From CAYWVR01 sp964461715 (GTDB lineage: Bacteria > Planctomycetota > Phycisphaerae > FEN-1346), in assembly GCA_964461715.1 (NCBI GenBank), contig CAYWVR010000014.1, positions 18,790-82,789 on the forward strand: 64,000 bases of DNA, read 5' to 3'. Each line of letters opens with the position of its first letter. Position 1 is the first letter of the stretch. The notes below the pieces were generated by a model. That model was given only the letters and a program-made list of their open reading frames with translations. It was not told where the DNA came from and ran no database searches. The position numbers and the translations under genes are program-made. Positions 25,020 through 33,544 of the stretch are shown piece by piece.

Positions 25020-25865
25020 ATGGCAATCCTGTCCTTCTGCACCAACGCCTACACGAAGCACACCCTCGCCGAGGCCGTCGACCGGGTCGCGGAGGCGGGG
25101 TACGGGGGGGTCGAGGTGCTGGCCGACGTGCCGCACGCGTGGCCGCCCGCGTTCGAGCGGCACCGGGGCGCGCGGCTGAAGGAGCGGCTGGATTCGCTGG
25201 GCATCGCGTGCGTCGCCGTGAACGCGAACACGTGCATGGGCTGGTTCGACCCGGTGCCCGAGCAGCTCACCTTCGAGCCGAGTCTCGTCTCGCCCGACCC
25301 GGGGCGGCGAAGCGCGCGGGTGGAGCTCATCGAAGGGGCCTTCGGTGTGGCGGGGATGCTGGGCGCCCCGGTCGTCACCGTCACGACGGGTCAGCCCGCC
25401 GAGGGGGCCGAGCCCGAGGCGATGGACGAGTGGCTTCGCGAGGGGCTGGACCTCGTCGTCGAGGCGGCCCACCGCGCCGGGGTCGAGGTGGCTGTCGAGT
25501 GCGAGCCCGGCCAGTTCATCGAGCGGTCCCGGGACCTGGCGGTCCTGCTGGACGAGATTGGCGACCCGCGGCTCGGGGCGAACCTTGACGTCGGCCACGC
25601 CGTATGCATGGGCGAGGATCCCGCCGAGTCGGTCCGCGTGCTGAGGGCGCACCTCAAGCACCTGCACCTCGAAGACATCCGCGGGCGCGAGCACTATCAC
25701 CTGATCCCCGGCCTCGGCGACGTCGACTTCCGCCCCATCGTCCGGGCCCTCGCCGAGATCGACTACGCACGCGCCGCCGCCGTCGAGCTCTACACCTACC
25801 CCGACGAGCCCGACCGGGCGGCCAAGGAGGCTTACGCCGCCCTGGCGCCGCTGTTTGGCGCGTGA
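25020..25865 (+). CDS. Sugar phosphate isomerase/epimerase-like TIM-barrel protein
   Basis: 281 residues. Xylose-isomerase-like/AP-endonuclease-2 fold: FCTNAYTKHTLAEAVDRVAEAGYGGVEV at the start, VEVAVECEPGQFI, LGANLDVGHAVCMG, HLKHLHLEDI and PGLGDVDFRPIV, containing the metal ligands Glu, Asp/His and His. It probably isomerises or epimerises a sugar or inositol. Third gene of the operon starting at 22632. An inverted repeat that could terminate follows. Confidence 0.88.
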   Translation: MAILSFCTNAYTKHTLAEAVDRVAEAGYGGVEVLADVPHAWPPAFERHRGARLKERLDSLGIACVAVNANTCMGWFDPVPEQLTFEPSLVSPDPGRRSARVELIEGAFGVAGMLGAPVVTVTTGQPAEGAEPEAMDEWLREGLDLVVEAAHRAGVEVAVECEPGQFIERSRDLAVLLDEIGDPRLGANLDVGHAVCMGEDPAESVRVLRAHLKHLHLEDIRGREHYHLIPGLGDVDFRPIVRALAEIDYARAAAVELYTYPDEPDRAAKEAYAALAPLFGA

Positions 25866-25905
25866 GGAAGTAACGAGTAGCGAAGTAACGACAACACTCG
25901 TTGAA

Positions 25906-25961
25906 CCGCGTTCGTAAGAACGCGGGCGCGCGAGGCGTCTTGCCTTCCCGCAGCCTCGCGC
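25906..25961. terminator. Two hairpins between convergent genes
   Basis: CCGCGTTC-GTAA-GAACGCGG (25906-25925, perfect 8-bp stem) and GCGCGAGG...CCTCGCGC (25928-25935 with 25954-25961). They fill the gap between the isomerase stop and the convergent nuclease stop; no T-run is present. Confidence 0.45.
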
Positions 25962-26624
25962 TCACCCATCCGGCCGGCACAGCTTGCACGACGCATACCC
26001 CTGGGCCCGGGCGGCGGAACGGCGCAAGGGGGTGGCGGAGCGGCTGACGTGGCGGCACTCGAGCGTGTGGTACTTCGTGCCGCTTGCGGTGACGTAGACG
26101 ATCGGGTCGGCGGCATCGTCCTTCTCGGTCCCGGCGTTGGGGCGAGACGGCTCCGACGATTCGGGCGGGACGGGCTCGGTCGGCCGGGGCGGGGGACGGA
26201 GGCCGAGGCCGGGACGGTCCGGGTCGACGTATCGTCGCGCCAGCCCCGCCCGGAGGAGCGCGTCGGCCAGCCACCCGCCCTCCGGCAACCACACCCGCAC
26301 GAGTCGCCGCCCGCGCACGCCATACGGTCGCCTCCCCGCCGGGAAGACCCACACCCGCCGCCCGAGTATGAGCCGCCGCGTCAGGGCCTTGGCCCGCTCG
26401 CCCGCGGTCGTGTCGTACTCCGGGCAATCGACGTCGTAGAGCCGCATCTCGATCGTCGCGCGGCCGGTGGTGACGACGAAGGAGTCGCCGTCGAGGACAT
26501 CGCTCGCGTTGACGACGGCGGCGGGCCGGGCCGGCGGACGGGTCGGCTCGCTTGCCCCCAGGGCCAGCACGATCCCCATCGCCGCCACTCCCACGATCCC
26601 CGCTGCGCCCGCTCGACGCACCAT
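25962..26624 (-). CDS. Secreted staphylococcal-nuclease-like (TNase) protein
   Basis: 220 residues. Start at 26624 after GGGGGA. An N-terminal hydrophobic segment (about 8-24) is a signal peptide or anchor. SNase domain about 40-130: VLDGDSFVV (Asp for Ca2+), MRLYDVDCPEYD (Arg), GERAKALT (Glu) and RRLVRVWLPEGGWLADALLRAGLARRY split over the last strands. A Pro-rich linker leads to a C-terminal Cys/His motif (YHTLECRHV ... CKLCRPDG) that could bind zinc and is seen in envelope nucleases. Probably degrades extracellular DNA or RNA. Confidence 0.87.
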   Translation of the reverse strand: MVRRAGAAGIVGVAAMGIVLALGASEPTRPPARPAAVVNASDVLDGDSFVVTTGRATIEMRLYDVDCPEYDTTAGERAKALTRRLILGRRVWVFPAGRRPYGVRGRRLVRVWLPEGGWLADALLRAGLARRYVDPDRPGLGLRPPPRPTEPVPPESSEPSRPNAGTEKDDAADPIVYVTASGTKYHTLECRHVSRSATPLRRSAARAQGYASCKLCRPDG

Positions 26625-26739
26625 GACACGTCCCCCTTTCTCCGGGCGATTCCGACCTCCGCGCCCGGTCGGTCCAGTCTCAAAGATATCCGAAACGGGG
26701 GGTGCGGGCAAGGGTCGGGCACGTGGCGTGCCGGGTGCT

Positions 26740-26785
26740 CTTTGCAGGGAACGCGCCCCGCAAGCGGGGTGGTGAAACGTTCCCA
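26740..26785 (-). repeat. Half copy of the GTTTCGCCG palindromic repeat (copy E)
   Basis: On the minus strand this reads CGTTTCACCACCCCGCTTGC, then GGGGCGCGTTCCCTGCAAAG, closely matching the half copy at 63555 and the left arms at 42935 and 48723. Confidence 0.6.
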
Positions 26786-26841
26786 AGCGCGCGGGCGCGC
26801 GAGGCGTTGACCTTGAACCCCCTTCGTCGCCTCCTTTTTTG

Positions 26842-26870
26842 TGTACCGGACACCTAAATCCTCCTATAAT
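26842..26870 (+). promoter_or_regulatory. Predicted promoter of the pseudopilin gene
   Basis: Perfect TATAAT at 26865-26870, with a weak -35 (TGTACC, 17-nt spacing). The region is notably AT-rich for this genome (T6 run just upstream). Confidence 0.45.
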
Positions 26871-26912
26871 CCGGCGGGAACGGAGTGCCGAGCCGTTTGG
26901 GAGGTCCCTCAC

Positions 26913-27653
26913 GTGAAGAGGCGCGCCTACACGCTGATCGAGTTGCTCGTCGTCATCACCATCGTCGCCATCCTCATGGCTCTCTTGTTTACGGGCATCG
27001 ACGCGATCCTGGCCGCCGCCGCCGAGACGCGGTGCCAGAACAATCTCAGTCAGCTTGCGAAGCTCGTCGCCCAGTACAGCCAGATGTACGACTGGCGCCT
27101 GCCGCCCGCCTGCACGGAGGAAGGGCTCGGCACCGGCAACGACGAATACGAGCGGGGCTGGGTCTGCAACGACGACGGTTACATCGACGAGGGGACCTTC
27201 ACGCAACTCAAACTCGTCGGCGATCCGGAGATCTTCTTCTGCCCGTTCCACATCGACGAGCAGGTCCTGTCGCGTCATACCGTCACGCAATCCGGCCAGG
27301 AGCATTACTACTTCCGGTCCGAGCTCTCGGGCATCCCCCAGCAGGTTGACAGCAAGCTCCAGTCGAGCTACGGCATGAACGCCCTGGCCGAGGACGAGGA
27401 CGATCACACCTCCCGCCGCTTCGAGCAGTTCGCCCCCACGGCCTTCCTCTTCATCGAGCAGGACCCCGATACCTTCAACGGCGATGCCGCCTTCCATCCC
27501 GACAATAATGACGAGGACCTGACCACCCGTCACCGGGGCGGCGGGTTCTGCGCGTGCGTGGGCGGGCACGTGACGTGGCTGAGTCAGGAGGCATTCGACG
27601 ATACCCGCGCTACGGGTACCGAGCTTCGCGAGCATCGCTGGGATCCGGAGTAG
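26913..27653 (+). CDS. Type II/IV pseudopilin-like protein (planctomycete H-X9-DG style)
   Basis: 246 residues from a GTG at 26913 (GGGAGG upstream). The prepilin N-terminus RRAYTLIELLVVITIVAI has Glu at +5 after the predicted cleavage, with Ala in place of the usual Gly at -1. The globular part contains many acidic residues and four or more Cys. The C-terminal HRGGGFCACVGGHVTWL matches the planctomycete H-X9-DG type motif. Such proteins are numerous in planctomycetes and their role is not settled. It stands alone. Confidence 0.88.
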   Translation: MKRRAYTLIELLVVITIVAILMALLFTGIDAILAAAAETRCQNNLSQLAKLVAQYSQMYDWRLPPACTEEGLGTGNDEYERGWVCNDDGYIDEGTFTQLKLVGDPEIFFCPFHIDEQVLSRHTVTQSGQEHYYFRSELSGIPQQVDSKLQSSYGMNALAEDEDDHTSRRFEQFAPTAFLFIEQDPDTFNGDAAFHPDNNDEDLTTRHRGGGFCACVGGHVTWLSQEAFDDTRATGTELREHRWDPE

Positions 27654-27866
27654 GCGATCGTCCGGGCCGGGTGACCTGTCCCATTTTATGTTATGTTCCA
27701 TCCGTTATGAGAGTCAAGGGCACCACGGGGTTCTTCGCTGGCGAGGCCGCAGGGAGGGGCGCAGCCCCGAGCGACGGCGCTGGACCCCCGCCCCGAACAC
27801 GGCTTCCCCTCCGTAGTCCTTTTCGGTGGACGCTCCGCCGCCCCGTGCGGTAGACTCTCCCCCGCG

Positions 27867-29408
27867 ATGCGCGACCCCCTGCACGATGCCGCCGATGCCG
27901 ACGCCGACTCGGAGGCCGGCCCCCTGGTCGTGACCCTCGCGTCGGCCGACGAGGCCCTCCGCGGCGCGTGGGACCGGGTCGACGCCCCCGACGGGTTCCA
28001 CTTGGAGGCGGCGTCCGCCGTCTCCCCCGCGCCGCTCGTCTCGGGCGAGGCCGTCCTGGCCGTCGTTGACGCCGCCGCCTTCGCCGATCCGGACGCGGCG
28101 GAGGGGTGGGGGCCGCACCTCGCGCGGTGCGTGGTGGCGGGGTCGGCCGAGGCCTTGGCCGCGCTGGGGCGGGCGCGGCTGGCCGAGGCGTACGACCTGC
28201 TGGCCTTGCCCACGACGGCCCCCGTCCTCGCGTGCCGCGTGGCCGACTGGGCCCGCAACATCCGCCGAACCGGAGCCCTGGAGGATCTGGGGCGGCGGGC
28301 CGAGGAGCTGGCGGAGCGGAACGACCGTCTCGCCTCTCGCCTGGAGGGGATTCAGACGGAGACGGAGGTCCTGGAGCGCCAGAGCCGCCGCCTCGCCGCC
28401 GCCCTCGAACGCATCCGCCACGTGGCCCGCCTCTCGCGCGAGATCAACTCGCTGGACCTCGACCGCATCGTCCGCGTGGCCACGGCCGACGTGCCCGACC
28501 TTGTCGGCGCCCGCCGCGCCAGCCTCTACCTCTACGATGCCGCCGCCGACCGGCTCGTCCTCCAGGGCCACAACCACGGCTACCCCATCGCCGATCGGAT
28601 CGACCTGGCGGACGCGCCCCGCAGCCCGATGGCCCTGGCGGTGCGCGGGGGGGAGCTCCTGCTGGTGGGCACGTTCACGGACCTCGAGCGCCAAAGCGAC
28701 GTCGTCGTCGAACGCGAGTTCGCCACCCGCTACGACACCGGCTCCTGCGCCATCGTGCCCCTCAAGGGCGGGGCCCGCGTCCGGGGGGTCCTCAACCTCG
28801 CGGACAAGGCAAGCGGCGAGCCCTTCGACCGCGACATCGACCTGCCGGTCCTCGAGCAGATCGCCGAGCTCCTCGGCGCGAGCATCTGGAACGTCGAGCT
28901 CTACCGCGAGGCCGAGCGCCGGGCCAAGACCGACCCGCTAACGGACCTGGCGAACCGCCGCGCCATCGAGGAGGCCCTCGAACGCGAGATCGACCGCTCG
29001 CGCCGCTACGGCTCGCCGCTGTCGTGCCTGATGTTCGACGTCGACGGCCTCAAGAAGGTCAACGACGCTCACGGCCACGACGCCGGCGACGCGGTGCTCG
29101 TGCACCTGGCCCGGGTCCTGGTGGCCACGGTCCGAAGCGTCGACGTGCCGGGCCGCTGGGCGGGCGACGAGTTCCTTGTCGTCCTGCCCGATACGGTCGG
29201 GAGCCAGGCGAAGCGTCTCGCGCGGCGGCTGATGGCCGCCCTTCGCGAGAAGCCGGTCCGGATCGATGACGCCTGCGTCGATGCCCGTATCTCCATCGGC
29301 CTCGCCCAGTACGTCAAGGACGAGGCCCTCGCCGACCTCCTCCGACGCGTCGACCAGGCCATGTACGCCGCCAAGCACGAGGGCCGCGACCGCATCTCGG
29401 TTGCCTGA
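27867..29408 (+). CDS. GAF-GGDEF diguanylate cyclase with N-terminal receiver-like region
   Basis: 513 residues. About 1-135: a receiver-like alpha/beta region without a clear phosphoacceptor. About 145-190: coiled coil (RAEELAERNDRLASRLEG). About 190-345: GAF domain. About 350-513: GGDEF domain with DPLTDLANRRAIEEAL, FDVDGLKKVNDAHGHDAGD and active-site RWAGDEFLVVLPD, so AGDEF in place of GGDEF, a variant found in active enzymes. Predicted to make cyclic di-GMP in response to a ligand or partner. No EAL domain nearby. Confidence 0.92.
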   Translation: MRDPLHDAADADADSEAGPLVVTLASADEALRGAWDRVDAPDGFHLEAASAVSPAPLVSGEAVLAVVDAAAFADPDAAEGWGPHLARCVVAGSAEALAALGRARLAEAYDLLALPTTAPVLACRVADWARNIRRTGALEDLGRRAEELAERNDRLASRLEGIQTETEVLERQSRRLAAALERIRHVARLSREINSLDLDRIVRVATADVPDLVGARRASLYLYDAAADRLVLQGHNHGYPIADRIDLADAPRSPMALAVRGGELLLVGTFTDLERQSDVVVEREFATRYDTGSCAIVPLKGGARVRGVLNLADKASGEPFDRDIDLPVLEQIAELLGASIWNVELYREAERRAKTDPLTDLANRRAIEEALEREIDRSRRYGSPLSCLMFDVDGLKKVNDAHGHDAGDAVLVHLARVLVATVRSVDVPGRWAGDEFLVVLPDTVGSQAKRLARRLMAALREKPVRIDDACVDARISIGLAQYVKDEALADLLRRVDQAMYAAKHEGRDRISVA

Positions 29409-29428
29409 GGCCCGAAGCGCGGTATACT
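29401..29428 (+). promoter_or_regulatory. Predicted promoter at the end of the GGDEF gene
   Basis: TTGCCT at 29401-29406, 16-nt spacer, TATACT at 29423-29428, about 200 nt upstream of the membrane protein gene. The 200-nt leader holds no recognisable gene. Confidence 0.4.
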
Positions 29429-29625
29429 CAGGGGTGCGGCCCATGGCGGGCCTCAAGCCGTTCGCGCGGCCCTGCGCCGTTTGCGCGGGGTGTCTCCGAC
29501 CTGCTGCGCTCGAGAGGAACGCCGGCGTGAGAGGGATCTTGTAGTCGCCATCCCGCGCGGCGGGACCGCCCCGTCGTGATGAGTCATCACCCTTGTGTCG
29601 GTGGATGCGAAGAGGGGGGTAGGCC

Positions 29626-30279
29626 ATGCGCATGGTGCTTCGTGTGGCGGCGGCCGTGATGGTCGCCCCGCTCGTCTTTCTCATCGTCCTTCTTCTGCTC
29701 CTGGCGGCCGGGGCCGGCGTCGCCGCCCTCGTGGGGGCCGAGTCCCCCGGCGGCGCCTACTACATCGTCTCGGCCCTGGTTTCGCTGGCCGTGACGGTCG
29801 CGGTGTCCGGGGCGGCGTGGGTGGCCAGCGACCGGCAGCCGATGGCCTGGGTCCTTGGCCCGCTTGGCGTCTGGGTGGCCCTGGCGGCGGGGGGGCTGAT
29901 GGTGACGGCGGGTCTGACGCGGCCGGTGCTCGATTCGGAGCGCGGGCCGGTCGAACGGGCCGTCGTCGACCGCGCGCTCAAGCGCCGGGGCGCGGTTCCG
30001 TTGCCGCCCGACGTCACCGACCTCCGTGTTCGGCTCGACGCCCTGCACGGGCCGCTGGTCCTTCGGTTCGAGGCCCCGCCCCACTGGTCCGCCCGCTGGT
30101 TCGAGGCCACCGTCGCCGACTTCGCGCCCGACGCCGCCCGCCCCCCCTACGACCCTCGCGTCGAGACCGACTGGTGGACTCCGCCCCCCGGCGCCACCCG
30201 CCGCGCCGACCCCCGCCGCCTCGTTCTCCTCGACCCCGCGCGCGGCACGGTGTGGTTCGCGGGCCGGGTGGGAGAGTAG
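29626..30279 (+). CDS. Membrane protein of unknown function
   Basis: 217 residues. Three hydrophobic segments (about 8-34, 45-66 and 76-99) precede a soluble Pro/Arg-rich C-terminal domain (about 100-217) with LDALHGPLVLRFEAPPHWSARWFEATVADF and ending in LLDPARGTVWFAGRVGE. GAGGGGGG lies before the ATG at 29626; an ATG at 29632 is also possible. No family recognised; composition is like the neighbours. Confidence 0.7.
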   Translation: MRMVLRVAAAVMVAPLVFLIVLLLLLAAGAGVAALVGAESPGGAYYIVSALVSLAVTVAVSGAAWVASDRQPMAWVLGPLGVWVALAAGGLMVTAGLTRPVLDSERGPVERAVVDRALKRRGAVPLPPDVTDLRVRLDALHGPLVLRFEAPPHWSARWFEATVADFAPDAARPPYDPRVETDWWTPPPGATRRADPRRLVLLDPARGTVWFAGRVGE

Positions 30280-30365
30280 AATCCTGCCGCCTCTTGTCCC
30301 GGCCTCGCCCAAGGAGTGGGCCGGCGCCCGGGGATGTCCGGGACACGCTCCCGGAAACTTTGCTA

Positions 30366-30394
30366 TTGACGCCGCTCGAAGGGGGGCGTATGCT
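30366..30394 (+). promoter_or_regulatory. Predicted promoter of the cold-shock gene
   Basis: TTGACG at 30366-30371, 17-nt spacer, TATGCT at 30389-30394. It leaves a 5' leader of about 150 nt, the long structured leader expected for cspA-type thermoregulated mRNAs. Confidence 0.55.
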
Positions 30395-30549
30395 CTATGG
30401 TTAGCTGAGCCTTCTCTTCGGGCGGTACGTGTCGCCGGGAGCGGGAGGGCGGGCCGCAGGGGCGGCTCGCGACCATTGATTCTGCGTGTTTCCCGGTGAC
30501 AGAACAATGGCTCACGAGAAACCGGGAAGCGACGCATGGAGCATTTAGT

Positions 30550-30753
30550 ATGGCACATGGCAAGGTGAAGTGGTTCAATGACCAGAAGGGCTTCGGGTTT
30601 ATTGAACAGGATGGCGGCCCCGATGTGTTCGTGCACCACACGGGCATCACGGGCGACGGCTTCAAGACCCTCGCCGAGGGCGAAGAGGTCGAGTTCGAAG
30701 TGACCCAGGGCCCCAAGGGCCCCAAGGCCGAGAACGTGAAGCGCCTCGGCTAG
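30550..30753 (+). CDS. Cold-shock protein (CspA family)
   Basis: 67 residues, normal length. OB-fold nucleic-acid chaperone with RNP1 KGFGFI and RNP2 VFVHH, and GKVKWFNDQKGFGF at the start. GGAG lies before the ATG at 30550. Own promoter with long leader and a strong terminator downstream, so it is monocistronic. Predicted to bind single-stranded RNA and ease translation in the cold or under stress. Confidence 0.96.
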   Translation: MAHGKVKWFNDQKGFGFIEQDGGPDVFVHHTGITGDGFKTLAEGEEVEFEVTQGPKGPKAENVKRLG

Positions 30754-30782
30754 CATCTGCAACGAAAGCCGAAACCAACCAC

Positions 30783-30820
30783 CCCCCGCCCGGGCGATCC
30801 CCGGGCGGGGGATTTCTTTT
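30783..30820 (+). terminator. Strong intrinsic terminator of the cold-shock gene
   Basis: Stem of 12 bp (CCCCCGCCCGGG / CCCGGGCGGGGG, short loop CGATC-like) followed by ATTTCTTTT. Confidence 0.85.
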
Positions 30821-30969
30821 GGGGCGAACGGCGATGGCGGCACTGGGCCTCGGGCATCGGAGGCGCGCACACGATCGGCCGCCGGCTGAGGCGGTACGGC
30901 CTGCCACGACGCCGTCGAACGGACGGGGGTCGCGGCAGGGGCGCTGTGCCGGGTGGCGGGGATGTCGGC

Positions 30970-31095
30970 GCAGAACGACTACAGGCGTCGCCGGCGCTGG
31001 GGCAACTGCCGCCGGGACACGCGGCGATCCACCACTCGGACCATGGGACGCAGTACGCGTGCGCGGCATACGTGGCGCGTCTCCGGTCGCCCTCC
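30970..31095 (+). mobile_element. IS3-family transposase remnant
   Basis: A short frame encodes LPPGHAAIHHSDHGTQYACAA, which is the conserved IS3-family OrfB segment around the second catalytic Asp (HHSDxGxQY). Nothing else of the ORF is intact. Upstream, around 30840-30960, a frame with TIGRRLRRYGLPRRRR may be the helix-turn-helix part of the same or another element. Confidence 0.65.
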
Positions 31096-31199
31096 GGGCG
31101 TCTTCCGCCCCGCCCGCTCACGCGGTCCCCTCCAAGGGGACACAGAACGAGAAAGTGACAACCCGAGATCAGAACTTGACAGACACAGCAAACATCGAT

Positions 31200-31577
31200 G
31201 CGCCAAGCACAGCCGCGATTTTGAAGGGGCTGGTTCGACGCTTCCGGCAGGCGTGGCCGGAGGTCCGGATCCTCGTCCGGGCCGACTCGGGCTTCTGCCG
31301 CCGGCGCTTCATGCGGTGGTGCGACCGCCGCGGCGTGGACTACCTCCCGGGCCTGGCCAGGAACGATCGCGTCGCCGCCTTGGCCGCCCCCCTGGCCGAG
31401 GAGGCCTCCCGGCGGTTTGAGGCCACCGGCGCCATGCAACGGCTCTTCGGCGAGGTCCGCTACGGGGCCGAGACCCGGGACCGGCCCCGCCGGGTCCTTG
31501 ACCGGCTCCGGCGTCTGCCGGGCCTCACCCCCCGCCCTCGGGCGGCGACCGCCCACCCCGCCCCCGGCTTCCACTGA
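31200..31577 (+). mobile_element. IS1380/DDE-type transposase fragment
   Basis: About 100 codons resemble the central DDE core of IS1380-type transposases: ILKGLVRRFRQAWPEVRILV, RADSGFCRRRFMRWCDRRGV, DYLPGLARNDRVAAL and a weaker RYGAETRDRPRRV. The N-terminal third and the C-terminus with the last catalytic Glu are absent, so it is a dead fragment. It lies directly after the IS3 fragment. Confidence 0.7.
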
Positions 31578-31644
31578 CCTCGGCAACCCCGGTCTTCGCC
31601 TGCCCCAAGGACATGGCTGCCACCCCGTTCCTTCTTGTTTTTCC

Positions 31645-31718
31645 GTTCGAGCCCCGTCAGGGGCGATTGAACGGTCGTCCGCCTCGCGCCCTTCCGTCGC
31701 CTCTGGCGGGGCTCGAAC
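31645..31718. repeat. Inverted repeat of 22 bp
   Basis: GTTCGAGCCCCGTCAGGGGC (31645-31664) pairs with GCCTCTGGCGGGGCTCGAAC (31699-31718) with two mismatches and a loop of about 34 nt. It sits at the edge of the insertion-sequence graveyard and may be a small non-autonomous element or an old element end. Confidence 0.55.
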
Positions 31719-31855
31719 AAACAGATAGGGGAAGAAAGAGGGGGAAGGTCGCCCCCGTGTCCCGGGGCTCGCGTCGGGGGCGAGAACACAATCGGCCTTG
31801 GCGGGCAACGACATTGTCTTCCGCTTTCATGTTCCTCGTCCCCCGCGCAAAATCC

Positions 31856-31884
31856 TCGACATCCCCGTCCCCCGCCGGTACGAT
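31856..31884 (+). promoter_or_regulatory. Predicted promoter of the histidine kinase operon
   Basis: TCGACA at 31856-31861, 17-nt spacer, TACGAT at 31879-31884, 70 nt before the start codon. Confidence 0.4.
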
Positions 31885-31954
31885 TCAGTCTCGGGCGGTG
31901 GGGGCCGTCCGCACGATTCAGGTCCCGTCTTTCCGGAGCCCGGAACGCATTTTG

Positions 31955-33544
31955 ATGAAAGGCGCCAACCTCACGGCCAGGCTTGTCCTCTTTGCGGTGG
32001 CCCTCGCGGTCATCGAAGGGGCGTTGATGGGAGCGATCCTCCACGCCTCCGGCGTCCTGGACGTGGGATACGTCCTCCTGGCGGCGGGGGTGGGGGCGTT
32101 CATGACGATGCTCGTGGGCCTCTTCGTCATCCGGCAGGTCACGCGGCCGCTGGAGCGGCTTGCCCGGGCCGCCGACGAGATCGGCGGGGGACGGCTCGAC
32201 GTCGAGATCGAGGTGCCCGGCACGGACGAGCTCGCGCGCCTGGCCACGGCCTTTCGCGACATGCAGGCCCGCTTGGCCGAGACGTACGCCGACCTCGAGC
32301 ATCGCGTCGAGGCCCGCACGGCCGAGCTGCGGGAGACGAGCGATTTCCTCGGGGCGGTCCTCGATTCCTCCACCGATTACGCCATCATCGCCACCGACAC
32401 CGACTGGACGATCCAGACCTTCAACACGGGGGCCCGGCTGATGTTCGGCCACGCGCCCGAGGACGTCGTGGGCGCGTCGCTCGAGGTGCTCGTGCCGGGC
32501 GAGGAGCGGGAGGCGGCCATGGGGGAGCCGACGCGGCAGATGCTCGAGCTGCACGGCCGCATCGAGGGCGAGGCCGTCCGCGTCCGGGCCACCGGCGAGC
32601 GGTTCCCCGTCCGGGCCGTCACCACCGTCCGCCGCGACCCCGACGGCGCGCCCCTCGGCTACACCCTCATCATGCACGACATCACCAGCCGCAAGGTTCT
32701 CGAGGGCCGGCTCCGCGACTACACCGACAACCTCGAGCAGCACGTGGCCGAGAAGACCGCCCAGCTCCAGGAGGCCAACGAGGCCCTGCGGCGGGCGAAC
32801 CGCCTGAAGAGCCAGTTTCTCGCGAACATGAGCCATGAGCTCCGGACCCCCCTCAACGCCATCATCGGCTTCGCCGAGGCCATCCGCGACGGCCTCGCGG
32901 GCGAGGTCTCCGAGGAGCAGAGCGACTTCGCCGAGGACATTAACCAGGCCGGCCGCCAGCTCCTCGCGATGATCAACAACATCCTCGATTTCTCGAAACT
33001 CGAGGCCGGGGCCATGGCCCTCTCGCTTGAACCCCTGGAGCTGGGCGCCCTGGTGGACGAGGTCTTCCGCATCGTGCGGGGCCTGGCGAGGGGCAAGGGG
33101 GTGGCGCTGGAGCAGGACTTGGTGCCGCGCCCCCTGGAGATGACCGCCGACCCCGTCAAGCTCAAGCAGGTCCTCTATAACCTGCTGGCGAATGCGGTGA
33201 AATTCACGGACGCTGGCGGATGGGTCACGGTCCGGGCCCGGCTGGAGACCGAGACCGTCATCCTCGAGGTCGAGGACACTGGCATCGGCATCGCCCCGGA
33301 GGATCAGGTCTGGATTTTCGAGGAGTTTCGCCAGGCCGATTCCTCGCTGGCTCGCGGCTACCAGGGCACGGGCCTGGGGCTGGCGCTGGTGAAGCGCCTC
33401 GTCGAGCTGCACGGCGGCGAGATCACCGTCGAGAGCGAGGTCGGACAGGGGACGACCTTCACCCTCGTCCTCCTGAGGGACCTTGTGACCGAGGCCGAGG
33501 CTGGGGTGCCGGCCGCTCGAGGGGGGGAAGGGGAGCCGTCATGA
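31955..33544 (+). CDS. Membrane sensor histidine kinase (HAMP-PAS-HisKA-HATPase)
   Basis: 529 residues from the ATG at 31955. Two membrane segments (about 8-28 and 38-60) with almost no periplasmic loop, so it probably senses the membrane or cytoplasm. HAMP about 60-112, PAS about 130-245, coiled coil, HisKA with NMSHELRTPLN (His294), and HATPase_c with the N box NLLANAVKFT, DTGIGI and GTGLGLAL. ATGA overlap with the receiver-kinase gene places the two in one operon. Confidence 0.95.
   Translation: MKGANLTARLVLFAVALAVIEGALMGAILHASGVLDVGYVLLAAGVGAFMTMLVGLFVIRQVTRPLERLARAADEIGGGRLDVEIEVPGTDELARLATAFRDMQARLAETYADLEHRVEARTAELRETSDFLGAVLDSSTDYAIIATDTDWTIQTFNTGARLMFGHAPEDVVGASLEVLVPGEEREAAMGEPTRQMLELHGRIEGEAVRVRATGERFPVRAVTTVRRDPDGAPLGYTLIMHDITSRKVLEGRLRDYTDNLEQHVAEKTAQLQEANEALRRANRLKSQFLANMSHELRTPLNAIIGFAEAIRDGLAGEVSEEQSDFAEDINQAGRQLLAMINNILDFSKLEAGAMALSLEPLELGALVDEVFRIVRGLARGKGVALEQDLVPRPLEMTADPVKLKQVLYNLLANAVKFTDAGGWVTVRARLETETVILEVEDTGIGIAPEDQVWIFEEFRQADSSLARGYQGTGLGLALVKRLVELHGGEITVESEVGQGTTFTLVLLRDLVTEAEAGVPAARGGEGEPS

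Noticed and set aside
25922..26808. Shared 17-mer GCGGGCGCGCGAGGCGT at 25922 and about 26791
   Set aside because: Short, very GC-rich and partly explained by the palindromic repeat half copy; too little to call a separate direct repeat.
31460..33412. 650-codon minus-strand frame opposite the histidine kinase
   Set aside because: Antisense shadow of a gene with clear HisKA and HATPase motifs.
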